A stretch of DNA of 64,000 bases from Syngnathus acus (taxonomy: Eukaryota; Chordata; Actinopteri; Syngnathiformes; Syngnathidae): NCBI RefSeq assembly GCF_901709675.1, contig NC_051090.1, forward strand, positions 5,785,842 to 5,849,841. The letters run 5' to 3'. Shown in pieces: positions 30,594-44,216 of the stretch (within the stretch, counting starts at the first letter, position 1; each line of letters opens with the position of its first letter). The notes below the pieces were generated by a model that made no database searches, was not told the origin of the DNA, and saw only the letters and a list, made by a program, of their open reading frames with translations. Position numbers and translations under genes: made by a program.

Positions 30594-31628
30594 CTCAGTG
30601 GTAGTTGCGGCAGCATTAATGGCTCCCGCACACAGTATTTTTCTAGTCCTACTCCGAGCAGCACCAACCTACAATTTACTTGACTGACGACTGCGACCTA
30701 GTTTTGGACTTTGGACACATTTTTACCGTTTTCCTGCCCTAGACATAAAAATGAATTAGTGGTAATGGCACCGTTATCCAAAGTAGCATCAGCAATTAGT
30801 TGGTAAACTTGGTATGTGTTATTTAATTGATCTGCACCAAGTAGGCAAAGAAACAAAATATGCCCAAGGAGCAGAACAAATAAGGAAAACAAAAACACAT
30901 AATTATCCCCAAATATAACTGGTGGGGATGCAAATTTGCTAATAATTCAATAGCAATTTTGCACCAGCTCTGTCTGCAGTCTGTTTACTAATAAATCTCA
31001 GTTCTATGTGCACTGCCTCAGGGTTATTCTGAACGTGTCCTGTATTTCACTTTAGCTTGCTCGTGGATGTTAGCCAAACCTCGCCTGACACAAAAAGGAT
31101 TGCCACTGGAAGCAAAACAACAACAGTTAAGCCCCAAATTATTCATTACCTGGACACATTTGGAAGTAAAGTGAATTTGTATTTGTTGACTGGGTATACT
31201 TAAGGGAGAATTTGATTAGTGCATTGGTTATCACCTGCACAATGACCATCACTATTATGCAGTTCAACACCACTGCAAGATAGAACCATTAATTGTTTAA
31301 AATAGTACAAGTCTGCCAGTTTTCATAAAAAATATATAGGTGCATTGAGATATGCATTTAATGACCAGGCTTGTAAATAAAAATTATTACATTATGCTAT
31401 TAAACAGTTTCAGTCTCAATCCCCCCCCAAAAATATAATATTGAAAGTTATAAAAAATGTATACTAATGAATGTAATTAAACAGAATGTAAATTAAACAG
31501 TTTTTGCATCATGATTAATTCATTACAGCTCCTTCTGGAGTGTGCGATTTGACCATTGGGAGTAATATCAAACAGTCAGGCAGGCGATGAAGGCTTTCCC
31601 CACTTCTCTACATTCCTCAGCAACTGCA

Positions 31629-31879
31629 GTAATATTAGCCGATTTTGGCAAAGAATATACCCTACGAGAATTATTCTAGTCTGTTGACGTGTTACTGGAA
31701 CACGCTAACTCGCTACGTAGATACTGCTAGCCCGTCTATGACGTTTGTAATATTAGCCGTTTTTGGCAGAAGATAAAGAATATACCCTGCGAGAATTCTT
31801 CTACTATCTGTTGACGTGTTACTGCAACTCGCTAACTCGCTACGTAGATGCTGTTTGCTAGCTTGTCTATGGCGTTTGA
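31629..31879. repeat. tandem duplication, two copies of 118 and 133 bp
   Basis: Both copies begin GTAATATTAGCCG and share CTGTTGACGTGTTACTG and CTAACTCGCTACGTAGAT. The second has two short insertions. The pair abuts the MITE at 31,889. Confidence 0.9.
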
Positions 31880-31888
31880 CATTATTTC

Positions 31889-32060
31889 TACCGTAATTTT
31901 CGGACTATGAGTCGCGGTTTTTTTCATAGTTTGGGTGGGGGGGCGACTTATACTCAGGAGCGACTTATATACATATATATGTTTTTTTTCACTTTTTTGG
32001 GCATTTTATGGCTGGTGCGACTTATACTCCGGTGCGACTTATAGTCCGAAAACTACGGTA
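31889..32060. mobile_element. TA-flanked MITE with 18-20 bp inverted ends
   Basis: The ends TACCGTAATTTTCGGACTAT and (reverse complement) TACCGTAGTTTTCGGACTAT differ at one base and are bounded by TA, as for Tc1/mariner-type insertions. The interior repeats 'gcgacttatactc' type motifs. It is about 170 bp with no coding capacity. Related short elements are abundant in several percomorph fish genomes. Confidence 0.8.
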
Positions 32061-33539
32061 TTAAGATAGTGGATTTAAGGGTGAGGTTATGTAATTGTTT
32101 GTTTTATGGATAGTTTGACTGTTTAAGTTACTTTATTACTTTTGCAAACCACAACAACCTTGGTAAGAGCAAAAATACATCTCTTTTACAGCTTCGGTTC
32201 ATTGTTTTTGGGTTCCTCCACAGAAATGACCGCTTGCTAGTCTAGAATGGCAACACGATGAATTATTGAGTCCAAAGTGAGCCAGGCTGCGGTGAATGCC
32301 TAAAGAAGCGTTGCCTTGGCGTGACCAGCCTCAGGTTTGTTTTATTCATAGTATGTGGCCCGAGCTGTGCTGCTAAAAATGGTTGATGAACATATATGTG
32401 GGTGTGAACAGATGTGTTTTCTGTGGCCTTGCTGTGTTGCTTCGCAGAGAATCCCAGGAGGTCTCTCTCGGTGATACATTTGTTAAGGAAGCACTAAGTG
32501 TGTGGCGATTATTATAGAAACTGTCTTTTCGCGACTGCCCTTTGCTCCCTCCCTCGTCTCATTTCCTCTCTTTCACACAGTTGTCCATTTTTACCCGACG
32601 TGCTTTTATTTTCTCCTCGTCGCCTTTTTTTTTTTTTTTCCTTTCCCCTCTCTTATAACCCTTTCGCCTCGTCACCCCGCCATCTACAGGCAGTCCAGCA
32701 CTTCACTGCCAGCGCTGATTTATTCTGCTTCATCAGTACACAGTGCACATAAGACTGGAGCAGGTTGCAGCCTCTAGGCACACACATGCACCCCACCATC
32801 CCGTCCACACACAAATGCAAACACACAAATATATAAACGCACAAGTGGCGTGAAATGGATCCAAGAGATGCTGGAGGGCGCCGTCTGAAGCACAATGGGC
32901 TGATGTAATTCAATGTTTAGGATGGAGTGTAATTGTGTAATTGAGCATGTATGTTCCACAGCTTGTGCCTCTCATATTCACACTTGCACCCAGAATCATT
33001 TTCACAGTACATCATAGTTTTACTTGAACAAGAAAAAAAAAACATCTTGCTCATTAATTTTGAAATTCTACTTCTATCCTAGTTAGTCTAATTATTGCAA
33101 GTTTGGACATTTACATTTTACACGCCACCAAACAAAAATGTCCCAAAAACAGTTCATAAACTGAAATAATAATAATCTTGCCTCAATTTATTCACACATA
33201 TACTTTGCCGGGGTAAAAGCTAGGCCTGTATAAAAAAGGCCCTGTAAATGGAAAATCAAATGTCTTACAAATTTGACACACCGCAGAGAAGAGTGCCTTT
33301 AGCAAGCCTGCCAAATTTTTATGAATAAAAAACTGTCTCATATATACAATCAGGCTCCAGAATCATTAAGAATAAAGCTCTTCTCCCATTTTGTCCACCG
33401 AATGTGCTAAAAGATTTGGAGCTTGACCTTCACCTGTCAACCTATCAATAAAATGTTACGACTAGCTGCGTTAGCCGCTAATTAGCTAGCTCGCCAAAAA
33501 AACCCTGATGTATATTTGGGGTCGGGAATTAATCGTTTA

Positions 33540-33854
<315 letters not shown>

Positions 33855-36478
33855 TTAAAGAGTAACTACGAGAGACGTTGCATTCGGGATTATCTCAGCG
33901 AGGAATAGAATTTGTAACAATGGTGAGATAGCACTTGTCTTCTGGGTAAATCGAAATCTTTGTTCCCTGAGGTAGTTGGACCTTGTGTTTGAAAAGGAGA
34001 GCTCCAGTTGTCTGGGGAACACGGTTAATACTCTTAAGACTTGGACCTCAAACGTAATTTACGCAATCCATTCAAGGCATTATTATGAGTTGAAATATGA
34101 AAACGGTGATTTTTCGATGTCTTTCTCAATCTGCAATTTAACTGAGACTTAAGTAATAATGCCATTGCTAAGATACCAGAATCCTTTAAGCTTTTAACAG
34201 GAGTAGTTTTACCATGCAAATTGCGAAGACGAGCTTGCACAGTTAAGTTTTATGAAACAATGTCATGGTGCAGGTATTGTTTTGCAGCATGTTTGTCCAT
34301 TTCCTAAATCTGTATTGATGAGGAATATCCATCCAATTATTCATGATCATTGTTTTTTCAAATCAGAAACAAGAATGGATTCATAATTTGTTGAGAAACT
34401 AACAGAACTAACAATTCATTTGTCTAAACTCTACTTTAGCTTACGTAGATTTGTGATGAGCATCCAATTGGGTTTCCTTTGTGTAGTTGGTTTCAACTTT
34501 GTGCCCAAACCTAATTTTGATTTTTAAGACTTCATTTGTAAATACAAACAAGGTTTGAATGGAACAAAATAAAAAAAGATACAACACAACTGACATGCTC
34601 CACTGGATAGATTCTATGACTAGAGTAAAATACTGTTCCTTTTAGGTGACAAAAGACCAAAATCAAGCCACTACGGGAATAAAACGTTTTCCTCCTTCCA
34701 CCAATTACCCACAGCAGTTCTGTCACCTCTTCGTTCTCACACATTGATCACGGCACATCCCCTTAAGCAGAATGTCCGGACACAGAGATCTTCCCGTGTT
34801 GCTTGGCAGCCATTTCCATTCGGATGTCACCTCAGACGCTTCCAAATGGCAGCCGGCGTTGCTTTTTTTTTTTTTTTTGCCTGTAAACTTTTTAGCTGTC
34901 ACACCAGGTCCCAAACATCTTCATGTAGACCTGACTTTGCTTCGGCAAAGTTTCAAGAAAATCCCATTAGCACTAGCGGTGCCGCCGCCGCTGCAGTCGA
35001 CTGGAGCGGCTTTGCCTCGCAGTGCTTTCATTAGCGCTGACAGGTGGAGGACATAAGCCATCAAGTCAGTTTTAAGTCAGGCAAATATGCCAGATATGTA
35101 AGTCACATCCTTGAGCTAGTCAACTCTTGACTAACAACCGGCTTTCTCCGCGTTCGTCACTTTTAGCGTGTCTACTTTTACACGAATTCGCCACTGGTCT
35201 AGTTCTTTGCGGCAAAAGTATTTTGTATCCAGCCCCCCTCACCCCTTTCCTCGCTCTCTCTTGCCGCCTCATTAAACTTCCCCTTCGTCCTCACATTTTG
35301 AAGCGCTTTCCCTCTCTTTTCAGCGCTCCCTCATTTTCTCTCCTTGTCAGCCAACTGCAGATGTCTAATCCATCAACACCTCCTCAAGCTGTGAGCGCTA
35401 TTGTGTAGAACTGCACCGCATATGTGTGTGTGGAAAAGTTGGAAAAAGTCAAAGCGTTAAGATTAACGTACGCACGGGCACACGGCGTTTGGATGTGTTT
35501 GAAACGATGTGTGTCACAGGGAGAATCCGCCACCTTTGGCATGCCGCTTCCCCTCACACCTCAGTCGGGGAGCGGGATCGCAGACTGACAACATTGGAGG
35601 TGTCGAAATGGAGGAAGCCAAAAAAAAAAAATCCAAGGCACTACACATTGCCTGAGGATGCGTAAATTTTGTCTTAAGTGTCCCTGAAAAAAAAGTGTGG
35701 CAACCTCCATTGTAGAAAGAAAGAATTGACCTAATTTGCCTTGGAGATGCTTAAGTTGTCAGAGAAAAGAAGTAAAAGTCGTGTTACTCCTATTTCGGGC
35801 TTTGTGATTAATTGATTTAATCAATTGACAATCAAATGGCAATTTTCTTTTAGCGGCTTTCCAAGTTCAAAGCGTGTCACCACTGATGTCCACTTCTTCC
35901 ACAAACAACATGGCCGCCAAACAAGATTGCAAAAGTTGCCAAATGAGCCAAATATCATGATAAAGAGCAAAAATATAGACAGAAAGAGTTTGCCATTTTT
36001 TTCCTTATTGTTTATTTATAAGTTACAAAAGCAGTGATTTATTTTGAATGATTTTTGTTACCTCAATTTTAGAAACAGATTTGATGAGGTTTGCTTGTGT
36101 AACACAAAGTATTCCAGCAAAATGAAACACATTGTTCCATTTCTACCTCCCTGCCACTGTCAGTCAAAGCAGACCATTATTTGCCATCTAATGGAAGAAT
36201 ATTGCGTAAACGGTCCTAATGTTATGACTGGCCGGTACATTTAACAATGTTGAAGAAAGAATGACGCAGTTGAAAGATATTCGCCATCTAATCATTTGAC
36301 CATATTAGTAAGAAAAGGAAAAAAACACAAGAGATGGCGGTGAGCAAATAAAACTCCGGGTGGAAAGGGAAAGATTTTTTTTCGATGGAGGTTTTACACA
36401 AGAATCGTTGCTATTTTATCATTTTTCTCTAAAAGCAATAATAAAGGTGGAGCAGTTCTGGTGGATCTGATATGCAAA

Positions 36479-36692
36479 TACCGGACTGTCTCCGAAAATT
36501 AGAATATTGTGATAAAGTTTTTAATTTTCTGTAATGCAATTAAAAAAAACAAAAATGTCATACATTCTGGATTCATTACAAATCAACTGAAATATTGCAA
36601 GCCTTTAATTAATTTAATGTTTGTTTTTTAATTGCATTACAGAAAATGAAGAACTTTATCACAATATTCAAATTTTCGGAGACAGTCCTGTA
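36479..36692. mobile_element. foldback MITE with about 70-bp inverted arms
   Basis: The left arm at 36,481-36,553 is the near-perfect reverse complement of 36,619-36,690, beginning CNGGACTGTCTCCGAAAATT. The element is bounded by TA on both sides. It is non-coding and about 210 bp. It is a common teleost-type palindromic element, and the autonomous partner is not in this window. Confidence 0.82.
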
Positions 36693-36764
36693 TATGCAAG
36701 CAAATGTCGTACATATGGATGACAGACAAACACGTCGACATGGATCCGACCAAACAGAAGCGCG

Positions 36765-36789
36765 CACACACACACACACACACACACAC
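36765..36789. repeat. (CA)n microsatellite
   Basis: About 12 perfect CA units in intron 3, about 70 bp from the foldback MITE. Confidence 0.95.
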
Positions 36790-37607
36790 GGACACATCAC
36801 ATATAATTGTGTCTCTTTGGCAACGGTTCAGCCAGAGGCAGGCCACGGTACTGAACCCGGGCCAGACAGAGCGCATCGGCAGGAGAGAGCGAGGGATTCT
36901 CCGAGGGTTTTCACAACTGTGGGCTAATCCCATCCTATTACATTAGATTACATCAGATTAGATGTGATGAATTTGATTAGATTGGATCAGATTAGAACAG
37001 TTTGACAGGGATGTGGATCCAGGGATTACCCCGGAGCCACAGATTACTGGTCGTCTTGAAAGCGAGCAGCTCAGGCACGGAGCCGCTGTGGGAAATACAG
37101 TGGAGGAAATGAAAATACAAAAATACAAACAAACTATAGAGTGCATTTGATGAGATGTGTCTCGGTTAGCCCTTTGACACCTTACATCAAGCGTTGCATT
37201 AAAAATATAATAAGAAAGAGGCTTTATATATTTGAAAAAGCCGATGATGACATTTTATTATCTCCCAGGAACGTCTCAGTAATTTCAACATGACAAACTG
37301 ACATCTGGAAAGTAAAACTCATGTCAGCTTTTTTACTTTGTTGTTGTTTTTGTCAATTATTTCCGAGGCTCATGCATGTTAATAGCATCCTTCCCTCGCA
37401 TCCAGTTACTAACGACAACCCAAATTGGCTTCGGGAAGAGGAATGTATTTTTTTCCACCCACATTTGTAAATAGTGATTTTTAAACAGACATTGTTTTTC
37501 TTAAAAATACACAATAAAGAAACATGTGGGACTTGAAAAGTAGGTTGGATTAGAATAACATTGGGATATTTTGCCAATGATAATTAATATACTGTCGTAT
37601 TGTACTA

Positions 37608-37838
<231 letters not shown>

Positions 37839-38005
37839 TTATAGTCATCACCAAGTGGAGAAAGACCAAATTGATATGGATGAAGTTCGTTCCAGGAAAA
37901 TTAGCTATGAGATCTCAGCAAGACATCATAATTTTTTTTTAAAAAGTGAAAATATAATGCAACATTGATTCTCAGTTCAGATCACCATTCTTTATTCCTA
38001 CACAT

Positions 38006-38170
38006 CAGTGGTGTCAAACTGTGGCCCACGGGCCAAATTTGGCCCGCAATGTAAATCGACTTGAATCAATACTAAAATTGCAAATTGTCTTCACTTTTAA
38101 AAAACAGAGATAGCAAATAGCCCAAAAATAACAAACTAATTACAACATACTACAATAAAACTTGAAAGTT
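38006..38170. mobile_element. hAT-like repeat fragment
   Basis: It begins CAGTGGTGTCAAACTGTGGC and contains GGGCCAAATTTGGCCCGC. This is the signature of the widespread vertebrate non-autonomous hAT family whose ends read cagtggtgtcaaactc...ggcccgc. The far end is not clear; the boundary near 38,170 is estimated. Confidence 0.6.
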
Positions 38171-41100
38171 GAGCGTTTGTTTTTATTCATGTCAAAATCA
38201 TCCGTCAAGACTTGGTAGCGATCCAGAACATCAGGATGGCTGACTAGTGAAGCATCAGGAACAAGTCACATGACAGTGAGACTCAAGCAAAGCCACACAG
38301 CAATTAAAGCGTGACACTAAATGTATTTGAGGGCATATTTGGCTCTCCTTAGAGCAGCTGTAAAGTGTCCTCAGCAGCAGATTGCATTTGAGTGTGAAGC
38401 AAGCCTGACGTCTCCCCGTACAGATCAAGCCTTTCAACAGGCGCCGGACTTAAAGCAGACGCCCGCAGCCATCAGGGATCTTCACTCGACTTGTTTTCCT
38501 CAAACAGCCCCGATCCACCGACACGAGCGCAACGCATCCCCGTCGGTGCGGAGAAGGGCAGCGTGCGGATATTCATGTTAATGGGAACAGACAGCAGTTA
38601 GTCGCAGACAAAGTGAATGGCAAAATATCCAGTGCGGCTGTTTCGTAGAATAAATACATTTGGGCTATGGGTATCAGCAGTGTGCATTGAAGGGGCCAGG
38701 AGGGACTGGTAGTTCTAACATCAAAAAGATGATGATTTTTCTCTTCTCTGCTCTCCTCCCTCTTTTCTTCTGGATTAACTGCGGATTATCGAGGCTCTCT
38801 ATTGTTAATTAAAAGGCAGACATCCTGGAGAGACTACTGCTATTTATAACTAGCCGGCCGCTCTTCCATCTCCTCCTCCTCCTCCTCCTCGCAGCTGACA
38901 TCAGGTGTTAACTTTGGCACTTTAAATATAACTAAACAAACAATTTCACCGCATGGCTTCACTCGTTTAATAAAAAGGTGCTTTTCAATCACGTCTATTC
39001 AGGTGAAGGAGTTTGGTGAGATGGATTTTAGTCAGCGAGTCAGAATAAAATACTCAGGTAATTGAGATTGCCCGCTAGATAGCAAATATATTCTACAATA
39101 GAATTCTCGACTTAAGGGAAGTAGAGAAATATCCGAGTGATTGAGCTCCTTTTTCCACCTTCATGCGATTCTACTTTTTCTGGAATGTCAGATAAAAGCA
39201 GCTAAACAGACTTTACAGGAGACTAGAGCAGGCGACAAGGCTAACCCTAAGTCTAACCCGACTTTCCCATCATAACAATGCACGAGGAGACGTTTAGGCC
39301 AGGTTAGCATGGGAGAGAGTTTCTTCAAATCCGATGGTTAGCTTAGTGAGCATGTCGTATCGACAGAAGCAGTAGATCAATATAACAATACAAGGTTCCT
39401 CTGCGGTGGCGTCCATTTTGAAATGGCATACGGAGGTAAATAAAAAAAATCAAGTTTCAACTCTTCTACAATCCTGGATATGAAACCGTTTGTATTGTGG
39501 AAACTATTTTTTGGGTGACTGCGTTTCTTCAGTATCACCTCTTTGACCTCAAGCAAGACCACTAGAGAAATAGCTGAAAGTGCTGGTCCCATGAGTACAT
39601 ATGACTAGTGATGCATCAATTGCTTGCTACACTCCAGTCAAGCTTTCACCATCTCTTTTGCCCTTGCCTGCCACTTTCTCACCCTCTTCCCATCATCTTC
39701 AGCAAGAAATGTGAGGTTTGACAAGCGCTGTTACCAGAAGGTTAGCTAGAAATTAAGTGTTCTGCTGAAGAGCACTCGTGTAGGGCAGTCTAGAGGGGGA
39801 GCTGACAGCCAGGTACTTAATGGTACCGAGACTCTTAGCACTCACGAAGCCATTCAAGCGGCCAAACTAGGCCAACTAGCGATGAACGCTACCAGTGTAC
39901 ATTTAGTGTCCTTATACAGACTGTCGACACATGCCTATTCCCATACCGGCTTCTCGAGATATAAAAAATAAATATTGGTCTTCTTTCTGCGTTCACATAA
40001 GCAGATTCATATCGATCTGAGGAAATCCGATTCCGAGCATTTTACCCTCAACCCAAAAATAGTGCCACTCTATGGGTGCTCAAATTTTTGTCCTGATCTA
40101 AATTCAGTTTGTCTGGGCTTGGTGAAGGTATAAAAGTTAACTGTATATACTTTGTAAGTTTGTCTGCAGAGGCTGGCATCGTTATTGCTAACTACCCATG
40201 CCCACTTCCTCTTTAGCAAGGCTGGGGGAGGCCTTCAGGGTGGTACAGAGACCTTCTGACGTCCATCACTTCCCAGGTAAGCATGTAGATGAGCCAAAAT
40301 AGAGGCATACATCTGTTTTCCACACCAGGAAAGACCCAGGAGGGAATTCCACCCACCACTTCCCTGCTGCTGTAGAGGACCTAACAGCAGGGAACAACCA
40401 GCAGACTGCCTGCATTGACGATTGGGTGGGAGCGCCAACGCAATAGACTGGCAGATATACACACATAGGCCCATACTTAATCAACCAATGACAGAAGCAC
40501 ACATAAACAAACACAAGCAAGAAAGTGTGTCCTCACAGCAGGATGGTGAGGGCCAGAATGCATGGTAGTCAATGAGTCATGGTGTGCCTGGAGGGGAGGC
40601 TGTTACTAAACTATTAAGTGGATAACAACAAAGAGAGAAGAAGGGACACGTCCAGTTGTTTTCCTTCGTCTATATGCATACTAATACATGCCACCCCCCC
40701 TAAATAAACAAATAAATAAATGCCTGTGCATAGGACCATAACGACACTGCAGGATCAGCCCTTCATGCTTTATACTTCATTCCACTCTTAAGTCAAAAAA
40801 CAGGTTAATCAGATGATGATGATTTGAATTTTAAATGGATTATTTAATCTGACATGATAACCAAAATATTGAGTAATATTGTTTCATTTATCTAAATAAA
40901 GGATACATCTTATCTAGTGCCTTAAATTCCAAGTTTAATTTGTTCTTTGAAACATTAGTAACGTATCCCCTGTCCGTATTTTTGTTCGTGTTTTTTTAAA
41001 TTGCGAAAATAACACTCTGCAATATTGAACTTTTCAAAAACAACAATGAAATGTAACAAAATATAAAGAATTACACAATTTGTCTGTAATGATTAACTAA

Positions 41101-44099
41101 CCTCCACCTCCTGCAGGGGGCAGTAAAATATGGTCATGTTGCCACAAAAGAAGAGTTTCATAACCACTGTAATAGACGCCGGCTCTTTAAAATCTTTTAC
41201 GGATGGGTCACGTGTAGCTAATCTGCGTGAGTCATAATCTATTGTTAATTAATTATGATGTCGTAAGAATTTCGGCAGTAACAGTAAAATAGCGACAAAG
41301 CAACTGAGCAGGAGTGACGGATGTGCAAATGAATGGCGATTCAGTCAATGAGTTGTGAAATTACTATTAATTAGGGGTTATTGGTAGTTTAGCCCTAACT
41401 TCAATTATCACTCTATGCACCTTGATTGAAATTCAGAGTCCAGCCTGCAATGTGAAGCTGTGCATACTGTAAAACGGAGCGATGGATTGAAATCAGTTCC
41501 CATAGGGACCGATCCAAAACCATCAAGCAACAAGTGAGATGTATTGACATGCTTGTAATTGTGTACGGGTCGATTTAATGGACAGAAAACAGAAGGTTAT
41601 ATCTTCTGTCATATTGTTAGGCAGGCAAAAAAAACAACAACACTTATCCAGAGAACCAATTATAGAACTCACATACTCAGCATGAGCATATTGGTTAATG
41701 CTAATTACGGGGAAAAAAAAATAATTTCATTAAGTACAGCATGTGACGTCGAATGGAGAAGCCATTAAGATGCAAGATGAATAAGCTCTAATGTGGTTCT
41801 AGCTCACAAAAGAATTGTCTTTTCCCTGATAAATTATCTTAATGGAAACACTAACTTATATATTTTAATTGTCAATTAAAAGCAAGAAAACCAAATGATG
41901 CATTGCTCTTCCTAATGTCCTTTTAATGAGGTTAGATATTCATTTTCCCTCGATTTCACGACGGCTTGCTTGCTGTGCCCGTTGCACTGTTTCTTCCAGC
42001 GACTCGTGGAAATGCGCAACAGTAATAAAAGGTGCCTCCTTAATGAAAATTATGTCAATCTTATAATGCAACTTAATTGGAATCTTGTGAAGCCTAACAA
42101 TCCACTTGGCAATAATATAATCATCCAGAAATGTATTTCCGCAAGTTTCTGCCCGAAAAGATTTACTATAATATATATTATATAGTATAATGGGTGTTTG
42201 CCAGAATAACAGCTCACTGCTTTATCACTTCCAGTCGATGCACTATCGTGAAGAAGACGAGGGTGTTAATTCAGCGTTCTTTAGGCAGAAGCACAAACAT
42301 GTTTGCAGTTTGGCACGCAAAGGCAAAAAGTGCTGCTATTTTGAGAGTGGCTCATGCGACAAAGCCATTATCTCTGTGGCTATCTGCAGAACGGCATGGC
42401 TGGAGATGAAAAGTCACATGAGCAAAAAAACATGATGCTGAATTAAATGAATGTATAGATAAACAAAGTCATTATAGATGTATGGCGGACAAGAATACGG
42501 TGAGGGTCATGTTCTGTAATGTTCATGTGGACAAGGTTGACAGCCATTATTTGGTCCTTTTTGTTGTTGTACTTTTGTGACGATAAGAGCCGTATGGCGC
42601 TAACATGAAAGCATTCTCATCGACTTCCATCATCAGGCGAGGGGCTCACAGTGCACTCTTTGATCTGGAGTGCTTTGCTAGCATGAAGAACATTTTATTT
42701 GACGTGGTTCCATTGTAGTGTTATTACTGCTTCTTTGGAAATAGGTGGTTAGCCATCAAAAATCAACTGGAAGCACTCGCACTTGTCTTTGAAAGAAAAA
42801 CAAATTCCACTATCTTGCCACAAAGGCAACGTTGTGTGACTTAGTTAAAAGACAATGGCTTTTATATTTCCATTATTATAAAATATTTCCAATCAAAAAT
42901 CAGAAAAATCCAGGAATGACCTTCGAGGTTCCTTCCTATTGTCATTGTCTTGCCTCTAAATGCTGCTAAATTATTCCATTCAAGTCTCTACACTTTAAAT
43001 CTGCCTCGAATTTAAAATAATTCATAAAGGTTGCGTTTACGCTGTTACGCAGTTCGATGATGTAGGTCGCCGTCTCTCTGAAGGGTTAGCGACAAACAAT
43101 GGGAAGAGACAATTGAGTAAAGTTGCATAAAGACACCATGAAAACAATCAGGCGTTAAATAATAGTTGTACAGTTAAATAGCAAAATTCACAAACAGAGC
43201 GCCACGCATCCCCCGCGCACGCATATCTACAGTGGATCCATCTCCCACTCACTCATTCAACACGTCTTTCCTTCCTGGGTTGCCAAGGTAGCAGCCAATG
43301 TTGCAGTCAGGAGGCTCCCACTCGCCGTTCCCAAGGCCTAGCTTCTACCGACATGCAAAGAGCTGAGGGACAAACAAGCAGAAAGGTAAACCGCCCCCGC
43401 ACGGTGGCTCCCTGAGCTGGCAGCCACTGGACCGCAGCCTGCAGTGTGTGGGCTAGAAGGCAAGCTGGCGGCAGACGGAGGAGCCCCTTTGAGTCTTGGA
43501 TGACCTCGTTACGTCAACCTTGCACAACCTGGAGCCCTTTCACCTACTTGGACTCCATCTGAGGAGCCCTCAGCTTGCGACTGGCCGAGCGACCGGCTAG
43601 CTCCCAGAGGGACGGCGGGCGAGGAAACCAACCCCGAGGCACATTCATTCTTCAGACAGGACGCCAACACAGGGGACAGTCACATCCTCTGTGTTCCATG
43701 TAAAGGGCACTCAGAGAGGAACAAGAAGGGACAGAGATGGCCTGAAATGAGGGTCATGGGAGGGGCAGTGCAGCTGAGCGAGCTTTCAGCATGTCCAATT
43801 CTGGGACCTAAGGAGACGGGGGGGGGAGATTTGGGAGGGGTGCTCGCTAAAAGGAGCGAGACAGGACGTTCCTGGGATGCGGGACTGTGAAACTTTAATG
43901 CGTGTCTGCCTGCTTGTGTCTGCACTTCTGAGCCTGGCAGGTCTTTTAATACCTGGCTTTCGGAGACGTCAAGATCCTTTTTCATCCGCTTCCCTGTCAG
44001 CCTCGTTCACGCTTTCTTTACCCTTCAGTCCATTTCAGGATCAGATGAATGGGAGATAGGAGACCTGTACCAGATCTTAGTTTTGGGAGGGATTTCAAA

Positions 44100-44216
44100 C
44101 TTGAAATGTTTTGTCAGCATAGAGCGGAGATGGGCAAGTTAAATGCTGAGGGGGGCGGGGGTCGTAATCTTGAAATGTTTTGTCAGCATACAGCAGAGAT
44201 GGGGGAACTTAAATGC
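44100..44216. repeat. short tandem duplication, 47-bp unit, period 69
   Basis: Copies at 44,100-44,146 and 44,169-44,216 share CTTGAAATGTTTTGTCAGCA and GAGATGGG, separated by a G-rich spacer. Confidence 0.88.
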
